Below are positions 1-9,988 of a DNA stretch of 64,000 bases, piece after piece; positions within the stretch are counted from its first letter, which is position 1, and every line of letters begins with the position of its first letter. Under the pieces are notes generated by a model that was not told the origin of the DNA, made no database searches, and saw nothing but the letters and a program-made list of their open reading frames with translations. This DNA comes from Prionace glauca (lineage: Eukaryota > Chordata > Chondrichthyes > Carcharhiniformes > Carcharhinidae). The stretch is from assembly GCA_037974335.1 (NCBI GenBank), contig CM075761.1, positions 11,585,790-11,649,789 on the forward strand. The letters are read 5' to 3'. The translations under genes were made by a program, and so were the position numbers.

Positions 1-308
1 ATGCCTTATGAAGTTAGGTTGAGGGAGCTGGGACTCTTTTCCCTGGAGAGGCGAAGGTTGAGAGGCGACCTGATAGAAGTTTACAAAATGTTGAGAGGAA
101 TAGATAGGGTGGACTCTCAGAGGCTATTTCCCCGGGTTGAAATGGTCGCTACGAGAGGACACAGATTTAAGGTGCGGGGAGGGAAGTACAGAGGTGATGT
201 TAGGGGTAAATTTTTCACTCAGAGGGTGGTGAGTGAATGGAATCGGCTGCCGTCATCGGTGGTGGAGGCGAACTCGCTGGGGTCTTTTAAAAGACTTCTG
301 GATGAGTA
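1..308 (+). mobile_element. CR1-like LINE family B, ORF2 C-terminal fragment
   Basis: The reading frame encodes the C-terminal part of a CR1-type ORF2, downstream of the reverse transcriptase core, with landmarks LFSLERRRLRGDLIEVYKM, TRGHRFKVRGG and FFTQRVVSEWNRLP. The same protein region recurs at 4.1, 20.0, 23.9, 29.2, 31.8 and 47.3 kb, which defines the family. The copy enters the window from the left and loses its own tail at a TA-rich stretch, after which family C sequence begins. Confidence 0.85.
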
Positions 309-331
309 TATATATATTACATATATATATA
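309..331. repeat. TA-rich simple sequence at a LINE junction
   Basis: A short run of TATATA and TTACATATATAT separates family B from family C sequence. A similar TA tract precedes the truncated family C copy at 9989. Confidence 0.7.
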
Positions 332-470
332 GTTTGGGGGCGTTTAAGAGATCCGTGGATAGGTTTATGGATGGAAAGGTTTAGGTTAGAGGGTCATTGT
401 TTTGTAACTGGTCAGCGCAACATCGTGGGCCGAAGGGCCTGTTCTGCGCTGTTATGTTCTATGTTCTATG
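332..470 (+). mobile_element. CR1-like LINE family C, 3' end
   Basis: The sequence encodes the last residues of the family C ORF2 (FKRSVDRFMD) and continues through the 3' UTR with GGGCCGAAGGGCCTGTTCTG to the tail repeat ATGTTCTATGTTCTATG. Confidence 0.85.
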
Positions 471-704
471 TGGGATCTAATGGGATTGGGAGTTATAGAT
501 AGTTCTATGGTTTGGTAGGTAGGGATATGATCAGCGCAACTTGTGGGCCGAAGGGCCTGTTCTGCGCTGTTATGTTCTATGTTCTATGTGGGATCTAATG
601 GGATTGGGAGTTATAGATAGTTCTATGGTTTGGTAGGTAGGGATATGATCAGCGCAACTTGTGGGCTGAAGGGCCTGTTTGTGCTGTAGTGTTCTGTGTT
701 CTAT
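471..704 (+). repeat. Tandem copies of a CR1 3' tail (118-bp period)
   Basis: A block starting TGGGATCTAATGGGATTGGG and ending in TTCTATG begins at 471 and again at 589, a period of 118 bases. Each block is the terminal 3' UTR of a B-like LINE. The second ends with a diverged tail near 704, so three LINE tails follow one another in the same direction (with the family C tail at 470). Confidence 0.8.
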
Positions 705-1004
705 GTAAGTTTGAGCCTCCAAAATATTAATTGAATGAATTAAATGTTCCCAGACTGCTGGAGTGACACCCGGTGCCAGATGAGTAAAAATAAAACTCCA
801 GTTTAAAATCCTCTCTATCGGCCTCCAAACCGATCTCCACCCCCATCGCTCCCCTGGCCATTTGTCTGAACCAGATTGTCTCCAACCCTGGCCCAAATCC
901 GTTAGATCCCTCGCTGACCGATTCAGGAACACCATATGCAGCACATGCTGTCTATACTGGCCATCTATCTATCCTAACCCCATTTATAACACTTGGCCTT
1001 GATG
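705..1004. other. Spacer, no gene recognised
   Basis: About 300 bases of moderate GC content upstream of the visible MRPL18 exons, presumably intronic. No exon with good splice sites and no recognised repeat were found. Confidence 0.5.
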
Positions 1005-1288
1005 CTCACAGAACATTACAGCACAAACATGCCCTTCGGCCCTCGAGTTGCGCCGATCGCATCAACCCCACCAATCTATAGACCTATCTATAACTCCCAA
1101 TCCCATTAAACCCCATATCCTCATCCAGAAGTCTTTTAAAAGACCCAGCGAGTTCGCCTCCACCACCGACGACGGCAGCCGATTCCATTCACTCACCACC
1201 CTCTGAGTGAAAAACTTACCCCTAACATCACCTCTGTACTTCCCTCCCCGCACCTTAAATCTGTGTCCTCTCGTAGCGACCATTTCAA
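1005..1288 (-). mobile_element. CR1-like LINE family B, 3' end
   Basis: This is the reverse complement of the family B ORF2 C-terminus and 3' UTR: CAGAACATTACAGCACAAAC at the left is the reversed tail, followed by the reversed WNRLPSS and TRGHRFKVRGG coding region. The copy is 5'-truncated near 1288. Confidence 0.85.
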
Positions 1289-1431
1289 CCCAATGTTGTG
1301 AGGGTTCCTTCCTGTAGCTGCCTTTCACACAGTGAGTTCCAGATTCCCCACCACCCTCTGGGTGAGAGCATTTTCCTTCAATCCCCTTCACCCCCTCCCG
1401 CCCCCTTACCTTACATCTATGCCCTCTGGTG
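1289..1431 (-). mobile_element. Degenerate CR1-like LINE fragment
   Basis: The minus strand encodes weak matches to the same ORF2 C-terminal region (TRGHRCKVRGRE), more diverged than family B. It lies between a family B fragment and a family A copy in the opposite orientation. Confidence 0.55.
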
Positions 1432-2843
1432 TTGGCAAGTGTGAGGTGGTCCACTTTGGTAGGAGGAATGGTAGGAAGGACTATTACTTACGGGGCGAAA
1501 AATTGCAGCAGGCGACGGTGCAGAGGGACCTCGGGGTCCTTGTGCATGAGTCGCAAAAACCCAGCTTGCAGGTGCAGCAGGTGGTCAGGAAGGCGAATGG
1601 ATGCTGGCCTTCATAGCGAGGGGGATTGAATATAAAAGTAGGGAGGTCTTGCTGCAGCTGTATAGGGCATTGGTGAGGCCGCAGCTGGAGTACTGTGTGC
1701 AGTTTTGGGCGCCGTACCTGCGCAAGGATATTTTGGCCTTGAGGGAGTGCAGAGGAGGTTTACTAGGCTGATACCAGAGATGGTATCAGCCTAGGGTAGG
1801 GGGATTGAATTTAGGAGTCGCAGCGTCATGATGCAACTGTACACATCTCTGGTGCGGCCGCACTTGGAGTTTTGTGTGCAGTTCTGGTCCCCACATTACA
1901 GGAAGGATGTAGAGGCTTTGGAGAGGGTGCAGAGGAGGTTTACCAGGATGTTGCCTGGTATGGAGGGGAGATCCTATGAGGAGAGACTGAGAGATTTGGG
2001 GTTGTTTTCGCTGGAAAGAAGGCGGCTAAGAGGGGATCTCATTGAAACATATAAGATGATTAGAGGTTTAGATAGGGTGGATAGTGATAGCCTTTTTCCT
2101 AGGATGGAGAAAGCTAGCACGAGGGGGCACGACTTTAAATTAAGGGGGGGTAGTTATAGGACTGATGTCAGGGGTAGGTTCTTTACCCAGAGGGTGGTGA
2201 GGGACTGGAATGCCCTGCCTGCTGCAGTTGTAAATGCACCTAGTTTGGAGGCGTTTAAGAGATCTGTGGATAGGTTTATGGATGAAAAGGGATTGGTTTA
2301 GGTTAGTGGGTCATTGTTTTTGTAACTGGTCGGCGCAACATCGTGGGCCGAAGGGCCTGTTCTGCACTGTAATGTTCTATGTTCTATGAGGGGGTTGAGC
2401 TATGAGGAGAGGCTGAATGAACTAGGCTTGTACTCGTTAGAGTTTAGAAGAATGAGGGGAGATCTCATTGAGACGTATAAGATGATGAATGGGATGGATA
2501 GGATAGAGGTGGAGAGACTCTTCCCGCTCAGAAAAGTCAGTAGGACTAGGGGGCACAGCCTCAAGATAAAGGGGGGGCGGTTTAGAACGGAGTTGAGGAG
2601 TTCACTCAAAGGGTGGTGAATCTCTGAATTCTCTGCCCGTTGAAGTGGTGGAGGCTGCCTCGCTAAATATTTTTAAGACACAGGTTGATGGGTTTTTGAT
2701 AAGAGAGGGGATTAAGGGTTATGGGGAGAGGGCGGGAAGGTGGAACTGAGCCACGACAGATCAGCCATGATCTTATTGAATGGCGGGGCAGGCTCGAAGG
2801 GCCAGATGGCCTACTCCTGCTCCTATTTCTTATGTTCTTAACC
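1432..2843 (+). mobile_element. CR1-like LINE family A, interrupted by a nested family C copy
   Basis: Family A sequence runs 1432-1779 (from LASVRWSTL/GKCEVVHFG to the LIPE codons) and resumes at 2388-2843 with LSYEERLNELGLYSLEFRRM and the 3' UTR, ending near TTCTTATGTTCTTA. The frame is broken in several places, and bases are missing around 2608 and 2625. Its 3' end lies only about 40 bases upstream of the MRPL18 exon acceptor at 2881. Confidence 0.85.
1795..2387 (+). mobile_element. CR1-like LINE family C nested in family A
   Basis: A 5'-truncated family C copy with a clean frame (1828-2301) encoding ORF2 from MMQLYTSLVRPHLEFCVQF to VDRFMDEKGLV, then the family C 3' UTR and tail ATGTTCTATG. 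It is inserted in the same sense into family A. At its 5' edge lies a perfect 14-bp hairpin, 1763-1776 pairing with 1781-1794, copying the adjacent family A sequence in inverted form. Confidence 0.85.
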
Positions 2844-2881
2844 TCACTTTCTCGTGCTCTCGGTCCCCCCCCCTCCCTCAG

Positions 2882-3981
2882 GCTTTCGCTTCCAGAAGAC
2901 CCAGCGACACATCACGGCCTACGTGGAGGCGTCGGGGAGCGAGGGGGGAGGCCGTGATATCCGCCTCGACCCAAGAGTGGGCCGTCAAGAAGCACCTGTA
3001 CAGCACCCGGGACGTGGCGGCTGCCGAGAATGTAGGCCGCGTGCTGGCCCAGCGCTGCCTGGAGGCCGGAATCGGCTACCTCCGCTTCCGAACCATTCCC
3101 TGGGAATACCGCACCGAGTCGGTGAGCGTCCGATTTTGGGGATGGAGGTGGCGGCGGTTACGGGGGGGGGTTAGCATAGAATCGTAGAGCCCTACCGTGG
3201 CCATTCAGCCCATTGAATCTCCTCCTAACCCAATCCCACCCAGGCCCCCATATTATACCCACTAATCCTACGCATCCCAGGACACTAAGGGGCGATTTCT
3301 TAGCATGGCCAATCCACCTAACCCGCACGTCTTTGGACAGTGGGAGGAAACCGGAGCACCCGGAGGAAACCCACGCAGACACGGGGAGAATGTGCGCACG
3401 CAGACAGTGACCCCCGATGCCGGGAATCGAACCCGGGTCCCTGGAGCTGTGAAAACCGCAGCGTTAACCCCCACCCGTGGTTCATCGAACTGAGAGGGGG
3501 GAAATCACTACCAGCCGATTCAGTTGGTGGGGGGGGGGGGGGGGGGGGGTAGTGCATGGGGAGGCGGGTGGCGAACGATATTCGACTGGGAGAGGCGTCG
3601 CAGGTTCGGAGGGAGGGCTGTTTGACCCGAGGGGTAACCGTGCCGTGCCAAAGTGTCTTACCCTCTCCCTCCCCCCTCCACTCCTACCCCCATGACCCCA
3701 CACATTTGGCAAATCCATCTAACCCGCGTCTTTGGGGGGGGGGGGTGGGGGGGAGGAGGTTGGATTACTCGGAGCAAACCGAGACTTGGCAAACTCCACG
3801 AGATCCAACCCTGGGTGGGAGGGAAGCCTGCCAACCGAGGGAGGGAGGGAGGGCAGATTTGTGTGAACAGTTGAGGGACGATTGACCTCTCCGCCTCTCT
3901 CAACGACAGGTCCAGCGATTCCGTTCCGCGGTGAGGGACGGCGGGGTGATACTGAGCGAGCCGCGGAGAGTGAACCGGTGA
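2882..3981 (+). CDS. MRPL18: Mitochondrial ribosomal protein L18 (uL18m), last two coding exons
   Basis: MRPL18 is a large-subunit protein of the mitochondrial ribosome in the central protuberance. The penultimate exon is 2882-3121 (acceptor CTCAG, donor GTGAGC). The last exon is 3910-3981 (acceptor CGACAG), ending in TGA. Both meet in phase 0. Diagnostic matches to the vertebrate protein are [28 protein letters not shown], the run [13 protein letters not shown], and C-terminal [11 protein letters not shown], against human GGVVLREPQRI. The upstream exons lie outside the window. The penultimate exon changes frame at the G run near 2940-2947; one G fewer restores one frame across the exon, so I suspect a homopolymer assembly error, though a real mutation is possible. 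A LINE ends 40 bases before its acceptor and a SINE occupies the following intron. Confidence 0.92.
3172..3490 (-). mobile_element. tRNA-headed SINE in MRPL18 intron
   Basis: The reversed B box (GGGAATCGAACCCGGGTCC) at 3420-3440 and the reversed SINE body (CGGAGGAAACCCACGCAGAC, then CACTAAGGGGCGATTTCTTAGC) identify a minus-strand copy, head at the right. It lies wholly inside the last MRPL18 intron. Confidence 0.85.
3522..3770. repeat. G-runs and a SINE remnant
   Basis: A G-run occupies roughly 3527-3549. At 3700-3735 a short minus-strand SINE remnant (CAAATCCATCTAACCCGCGTCTTT) is interrupted by another G-run near 3734-3760. These are likely hard-to-sequence sites. Confidence 0.6.
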
Positions 3982-4057
3982 GGAACGGGAGCCGGGAATG
4001 AGCCTGCGAGTGAGGAGGGGCGCGCCTCTCGACACACACACACACACCGCCCTCGGA

Positions 4058-4063
4058 AATAAA
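4058..4063 (+). promoter_or_regulatory. MRPL18: Polyadenylation signal AATAAA of MRPL18
   Basis: A canonical AATAAA lies 77 bases after the MRPL18 stop codon, preceded by a short CA repeat at 4032-4047. A LINE 3' end begins about 40 bases further on, so the whole 3' UTR is about 100 bases. Confidence 0.75.
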
Positions 4064-4103
4064 GGAAAGGATTTTCTTCCTGGATCGCCGTTGGTTTCTG
4101 ATT

Positions 4104-4787
4104 CATAGAACATTACAGCACAAACAGGCCCTTCGGCCCTCGAGTTGCGCCGATCGCATCAACCCCACCAATCTATAGACCTATCTATAACCCCCAATCC
4201 CATTAAACCCCATATACTCATCCAGAAGTCTTTTAAAAGACCCCAGCGAGTTCGCCTCCACCACCGACGACGGCAGCCGATTCCATTCACTCACCACCCT
4301 CTGAGTGAAACACTTACCCTAACATCACCTCTGTACTTCCCTCCCCACACCTTAAATCTGTGTCCTCTCGTAGCGACCATTTCAACCCGGGGAAATAGCC
4401 TCTGAGAGTCCACCCTATCTATTCCTCTCAACATTTTATAAACTTCTATCAGGTCGCCTCTCAACCTTTGCCTCTCCAGGGAAAAGAGTCCCAGCTCCCT
4501 CAACCTATCTTCATCAGGCATGCCTCCCAGTCCAGGCAACATCCTTGTAAATCTCCTCTGCACCCTTTCAATAGCTTCTACATCTTTCCTATAGTGAGGC
4601 GACCAGAACTGCGCACAGTACTCCAAATGAGGCCTGACGAGGGTCCTGTAAAGTTGCAGCATTACCTCCCGACTCCTAAACTCAATCCCTCGATTAATGA
4701 AGGCCAGTACACCATACGCCTTCTTGACCACCTCCTCCACCTGCGAGGCCGATTTAAGAGTCCTGTGGACCTGGACCCCCAGATCTT
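4104..4787 (-). mobile_element. CR1-like LINE family B, 5'-truncated copy
   Basis: The minus strand encodes ORF2 from the region after the reverse transcriptase core (VHRTLKSASQVEEVVKKAYG, then PHYRKDVEAIERVQRRFTRM) through the C-terminus and 3' UTR. The frame is mostly open (about 4291-4790) with one shift near the C-terminus. Its 5' edge joins directly to the 100-base repeat at 4788. Confidence 0.85.
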
Positions 4788-4880
4788 CGATAAAAACAGA
4801 AAACGCGGAATAAACGCGGCGAATCTGGCAGCAACTGCGGAGAGAGAAACAGATTTTGAACGCAGAAAAGCTACAGCGCA
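4788..4880 (+). repeat. Dispersed ~90-bp repeat next to a LINE (inverted copy at 22536)
   Basis: The stretch starting AAAAACAGAAAACGCGGAAT and including TCTGGCAGCAACTGCGGAGA is present in inverse orientation at 22536-22622, and a diverged relative lies at 9618-9720. I read it as a dispersed repeat of unknown class. Confidence 0.6.
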
Positions 4881-5242
4881 AACAGGCCCTTCAGCCCACA
4901 AGTTACACCAATCCTATCCCTACCTACTAGGCTTACCTATAACCCTCAATCCCATTAAACCCCATATACTCATCCAGAAGTCTTTTAAAAGACCCCAGCG
5001 AGTTCGCCTCCACCACCGATGACGGCAGCCGATTCCATTCACTCACCACCCTCTGAGTGAAACACTTACCCCTAACATCACCTCTGTACTTCCCTCCCCG
5101 CACCTTAAATCTGTGTCCTCTCGTAGCGACCATTTCAACCTGGGGAAATAGCCTCTGAGAGTCCACCCTATCTATTCCTCTCAACATTTTGTAAACTTCT
5201 ATCAGGTCGCCTCTCAACCTTCGCCTCTCCAGGGAAAAGAAT
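4881..5242 (-). mobile_element. CR1-like LINE family B, second 3' copy
   Basis: Reversed family B 3' UTR (variant reading CAGCCCACAAGTTACACCAA) followed by the reversed ORF2 C-terminus. It is truncated near 5242, where about 40 bases of minus-strand family A sequence (TACCAAAGTGGACCACCTCA) follow. Confidence 0.8.
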
Positions 5243-5284
5243 TCTACCATTATTCCTACCAAAGTGGACCACCTCACACTTGCC

Positions 5285-5664
5285 AATAATAATAATAATG
5301 GGAAAGAAATTCCTGCTCAGAATTCTCTGCCTTTTTTTTTGAACTCCAATCTGTGATGGCCAATTCGGGTGGCGATTTTTCGTCCTCGGAACAGGACGAT
5401 CCCGGGGCCCTGTCCACCCCAACCCCCAGCCTGTCCTGAGTTTGCTGCTCAAGCGTCTGACTGGCCTCTTCCTGTGCAACAGAGTCACGACACTGCCTTT
5501 CTCCTCCCTTCTTTCCAATGGAAGAGGTTGACAAGGTCCATATGGCCTTCTGTTCCTGTGGAATAGATAGGAGCGGCTGAATGGCCTCCTCCTCTTCCTG
5601 TGGAGTGTGTGTTTGTGTACGTGAGTCTGTGTGACTTTGAGTTTGTTTTTGCCGAGTGCGCGGA
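5285..5664. other. Spacer with a LINE-tail-like stretch
   Basis: No exon was recognised. At about 5560-5600 the sequence GAGCGGCTGAATGGCCTCCT resembles the terminal part of another elasmobranch LINE 3' UTR. An AAT microsatellite lies at 5284-5298. Confidence 0.4.
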
Positions 5665-6701
5665 GGGTGACTAGTGGGGTGCCCCAGGGGTCGGTGCTGG
5701 GGACTCAGCTATTTACCATTTATATAGATGATCTGGAGGAGGGAACCGAGTGCAGGGTGTCGAAATTTGCTGATGACACCAAGATTGGGGGAACGGCAAA
5801 TTGTGCGGAGGGTGTGGAGAGTCTGCAGAAGGATCTAGATAGGCTGGGCGAATGGGCCAGGAAATGGCAAATGGAATTTAATGTTGGCAAGTGTGAGGTG
5901 GTCCACTTTGGTAGGAGGAATGGTAGGAAGGACTATTACTTACGGGGCGAAAAACTGCAGCAGGTGACGGTGCAGAGGGACCTCGGGGGTCCTTGTGCAT
6001 GAGTCGCAAAAACCCAGCTTGCAGGTGCAGCAGGTGGTCAGGAAGGCGAATGGGATGCTGGCCTTCATAGCGAAGGGGATTGAATATAAAAGTAGGGAGG
6101 TCTTGCTGCAGCTGTATAGGGCATTGGTGAGGCCGCAGCTGGAGTACTGTGTGCAGTTTTGGGCGCCGCACTTACGCAAGGATATTTTGGCCCTGGAGGG
6201 AGTGCAGAGGAGGTTTACTAGGCTGATACCGGAGTTGAGGGGATTGAGCTATGAGGAGAGGCTGAATAAACTAGGCTTGTACTTGTTAGAGTTTAGAAGA
6301 ATGAGGGGAGATCTCATTGAAACGTATAAGATGATGAATGGGATGGATAGGATAGAGGTGGAGAGACTCTTCCCCGCTCAGAAAGGACAGTAGGACTAGG
6401 GGGCACAGCCTCAAGATAAAGGGGGGGGCGGTTTTAGAACGGAGTTGAGGAGGAACTTCTTCACTCAAAGGGTGGTGAATCTCTGGAATTCTCTGCCCGT
6501 TGAAGTGGTGGAGGCTGCCTCGCTAAATATTTTTAAGAAACGGGTTGATGGGTTTTTGATAAGAGAGGGGATTAAGGGTTATGGGGAGAGGGCAGGAAGG
6601 TGGAACTGAGCCACGACAGATCAGCCATGATCTTATTGAATGGCAGGGCAGGCTCGAAGGGCCAGATGGCCTACTCCTGCTCCTATTTCTTATGTTCTTA
6701 T
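5665..6701 (+). mobile_element. CR1-like LINE family A, about 1.04 kb
   Basis: The copy starts inside the reverse transcriptase at the conserved [10 protein letters not shown] motif and continues through KFADDTKIGG (the FADD catalytic box), the ORF2 C-terminus, 3' UTR and tail TTCTTATGTTCTTA. The frame is broken by single-base changes near 5990 and 6376 and in the G run at 6421. Confidence 0.9.
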
Positions 6702-6815
6702 GAGTGTGCAAGTGTGTAGGTGAGTGTGTGCATGATTATGCACGAGTGTGTGTGTGAGTGTGTACATGTTAGCCTGTCCCTGACCACGTGTGTGTACGTG
6801 AGTGTGAGTGTGATA
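6702..6815 (+). repeat. TG-rich microsatellite
   Basis: Irregular GTGTGAGTGTG repeats begin immediately after the family A tail. Confidence 0.7.
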
Positions 6816-7250
6816 ATAATGTCCTTTGTGTTAAGTGGGACACACTCACACACCATTCCAGGTGTGACCAAGCTCCCACACAACGGAAACCAGATCTGCC
6901 TACTGTCTCGAGAGGGTCCCGCAGATTGGGAGAGTCGGTGGAAATCTGTCCAGCGATGATCACACGGTCGATTTCTCTCCGCTCCATTAACAGGAGCAGT
7001 CTCCGATCGTCAGGAAGCTTCAACGGGCCCTCCTATCCCTCGGGAAGGTGATCGATGGGGTGGGGGGTAATCCGATCGAGATCTTCAGGTTTGTTCAATG
7101 ATTGGTGTTGGGCTGGGGGTGGGGTTGTCCGTTCAGAGAGAACGAGAGCAAAGGTTTCCAGCGGGAGCTAGCAATAAGAGAAGTTGGGAAGGGTGAGTCC
7201 TGAGGGATGGCGACGAGAGGTGGGATTGAAAGCAGCAAATTATTTTTTTT
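6816..7250. other. Spacer, no gene recognised
   Basis: About 430 bases of unique-looking sequence. It contains CAG at 6858-6860 and AAG followed by GTGATC near 7045, which could imitate splice sites, but no frame between them matches a protein I recognise. Confidence 0.4.
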
Positions 7251-7583
7251 GGGGGGGGGGGGGGGTGCGTCGCAGTGGGGTTGGCGCCGTCGCTTCACAG
7301 CTCCGGGGTCCCGGGTTCGATTCCCGGCCTCGGTCGCCGTGGGAGTTTGCACATTCTCCCCGTGTCTGCGTGGGTTTCCTCCGGGTGCTCCGGTTCCCCC
7401 CCCCCCCCCCAGCAGTCCAAAGATGCGCGGGGTTAGGGTGGATTGGCCGTGCTAAGAAATCGCCCCTTAGTGTCCTGAGATGCTTGGGTGAGAGGGATTA
7501 GTGGGTCTAATATGGGGGTAGGACCTATTGGGCTTGTGGTCGGTACAGACTCGATGGCCCGAATGGCCTCCTTCTGTACTGTA
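7251..7583 (+). mobile_element. tRNA-headed SINE
   Basis: A diverged head begins in a G-run at 7250-7266, followed by the B box GGGTTCGATTCCCGG at 7312-7326, the body TTTGCACATTCTCCCCGTGT, and the end region ACTCGATGGCCCGAATGGCC. A C-run at 7397-7410 interrupts the body. Confidence 0.85.
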
Positions 7584-7873
7584 GGGTCTCCCAAAACTTC
7601 TCATTTCACAGGGGAGAGGGGTTATAGCCTAACACTGTCCGACCACAGTGTCGGAATCCCCAGCGGGTTGGGTTTTGGAATGAGTTTCAGTTGGGGGGAG
7701 GGGGGGGGGGTGCGGGCAGAGGGGGCACGGGTGCCAATACTGAATTACCAAAGGAGGAAGACTCAAAGTGGGGGCCACAGACTCAAAATAAGGGCAAGCA
7801 GGTTTAGGATTGAGTCGAAGAAGAACTTCACACACACACAGGTCCTGGTTTTACCATTTTCGTTCTGTGTGCA
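7584..7873. other. Spacer with a degenerate LINE piece
   Basis: A G-run lies at 7695-7710. At about 7745-7840 the + strand resembles the degenerate family A ORF2 C-terminus (GGHRLKIRASRFRIESKKNF). Nothing else was recognised. Confidence 0.45.
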
Positions 7874-9335
7874 GGAGTAGGGGGCCATCTACCCCCTCGA
7901 GCCTGCCCCGCCATTCAATAAGATCGTGGCTGATCTGAAGTGGATCAGTTCCACTTTCCCGCTTTCTCCCCCTGTCTATCAGAACCCTATCTACCCGTGA
8001 CTTCAATATATTTAGCGAGGCAGCCCCCCACCACTTCAACGGGCAGAGAATTCCAGAGATTCACCACCCTTTGAGTGAAGAAGTTCCTCCTCAAATCCGT
8101 TCTAAAACTGCCCCCCCCCCTTATCTTGAGGCTGTGCCCTCTAGTCCTACTGTCCTTTCTAAGTGGGGAACAATCTCTCTACCTCTACCCTATCCATCCC
8201 CTTCATTATCTTAAGCGTCTCTATAAAATCCACCACCCCTCATCCTTCTAAACTCCCAACGAGTGCAGACTCAGTCTATTCAATCTCTCCTCACAAGCTA
8301 ACCCCCTCAAGAACAAAGAACATTACAGCGCAGAACAGGCCCTTCGGCCCACGATGTTGCGCCGACCAGTTACAAAACAATGACCCACTAGCCTAAACCA
8401 ATCCCTTTTCATCCATAAACCTATCCACAGATCTCTTAAACGCCCCCAAACTAGGTGCATTTACAACTGCAGCAGGCAGGGCATTCCAGTCCCTCACCAC
8501 CCTCTGGGTAAAGAACCTACCCCTGACATCTGTCCTATAACTACCCCCCCTTAATTTAAAGTCGTGCCCCCTCGTGCTAGCTTTCTCCATCCGAGGAAAA
8601 AGGCTATCACTGTCCACCCTATCTAACCTCTAATCATCTTATATGTTTCAATAAGGTCCCCTCTTAGCCGCCTTCTTTCCAGCGAAAACTACCCAAATCC
8701 CTCAGTCTCTCCTCATAGGACCTCCCCTCCATACCAGGCAACATCCTGGTAAACCTCCTCTGCACCCTCTCCAAAGCCTCCACATCCTTCCTGTAATGTG
8801 GGGACCAGAACTGCACACAGTACTCCAAGTGCGGCCGCACCAGAGATGTGTACAGTTGCAACATGGCGCTGCGACTCCTAAATTCAATCCCCCTACCAAT
8901 AAACGCCAAGACACCGTATGCCTTCTTAACAACCTTATCTACTTGATTCCCAACTTTCAGGGATCTATGTACACATACACCTAGATCCCTCTGTTCATCC
9001 ACACTATTCAGAGTCCTACCATTAGCCCTATACTCGACACATCATTATTCCTGCCAAAGTGAATTACCTCACACTTCTCCGCATTAAACTCCATCCGCCA
9101 CCTCTCGGCCCAGCCCTGCAACTTGACCAAGTCTCTCTGCAAACTATCCTCACAATCTACCACACCTCCGACTTTGGTGTCATCAGCAAACTTACTAATC
9201 CACCCAACTATACCCTCATCCAGATCATTAATAAAATCTCCGGTATCAGCCGAGTGAAACCTCCTCTGCACTCCCTCCAAGGCCAATATATCCTTTCACA
9301 AGTGCGGCGCCCAAAACTGCACCCAGTACTCCAGT
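7874..9335 (-). mobile_element. CR1-like LINE family A, interrupted by a nested family C copy
   Basis: Reversed family A 3' UTR and ORF2 C-terminus occupy 7874-8310. The remainder of family A resumes at 9238 (CTCCGGTATCAGCC) and ends at about 9335. The two parts abut exactly in the uninterrupted copies elsewhere, so the intervening 927 bases are an insertion. Confidence 0.85.
8311..9237 (-). mobile_element. CR1-like LINE family C nested in family A
   Basis: The minus strand encodes family C ORF2 from FINDLDEG and KFADDTKVGGVVD (the FADD box) to VDRFMDEKGLV, then the 3' UTR and tail ending AATGTTCTTTGTTC. The frame is broken at several places (for example near 8625 and 8688). No target duplication is visible. 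The insertion point in family A is the same as that of the copy at 1795, to within two bases. Confidence 0.85.
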
Positions 9336-9964
9336 GAGGGTCTGGAATACACAGTTTTGGAGGGTAGTTAAGGCAGGTTGCTTCAAATCCTTGAAAAAGT
9401 CCTTTCCAAAAGTTATGGTTCACCCACGTGCGCTCCGAAGGTTTGCCTTTGTCTATTTAGTGTTATCCTTTGACTCGTTCCCCAATCTATCGCAGCCAAC
9501 TCATGCCTCACGAATTTCCCTCATTTAAAATTCAGAAACTGATCCCCCAACTCTCCAGCGGGGGGGGAGATTCCTATCCTATCACGGTCCTCTCTCACAA
9601 GTAGATGGCCAACGATAAAAAGGCAAGTTACTGCGGACACTGGAATCTGGAACCAAAAGAGAAAACGCTGGAAAATCTCGGCGGGTCTGGAAGAAGCTGA
9701 CGTTTCGATGATTCTTTATCGAGGTTTGAAAGGCACGGGATGTAGGAGGTATTTATACTGCGGGTGGGGGGGGGCCTGTGATGGTCTATAAAGGGTTAAC
9801 TGCTAAACAGCAACACAGTGAGCACGTGATCTGATACCAGGAGAGTAAACTGTGAGACGTGAAGATATGGGGAAGGGGAATGGGTGGGAGAGAGGGTAAA
9901 ACAAAGAATATTACAGCACAGGAACAGGCCCTATGGGGCATCCATGCTGCCCCAGACTGGGGAC
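9336..9964. other. Spacer with a dispersed repeat relative
   Basis: No exon was recognised. At 9618-9720 the sequence GAGAAAACGCTGGAAAATCT is related to the ~90-bp repeat at 4788. A G-run lies at about 9762-9773. Confidence 0.45.
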
Positions 9965-9988
9965 CATATATATTTATTTATATATATT

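Noticed and set aside
6858-7047. Possible host exon between CAG and GTGATC
   Set aside because: No frame gives a recognised or convincingly conserved protein.
9760-9860. Possible LTR-type element around a TATAAAG-like stretch
   Set aside because: No paired terminal repeat and no primer-binding or polypurine features were seen.
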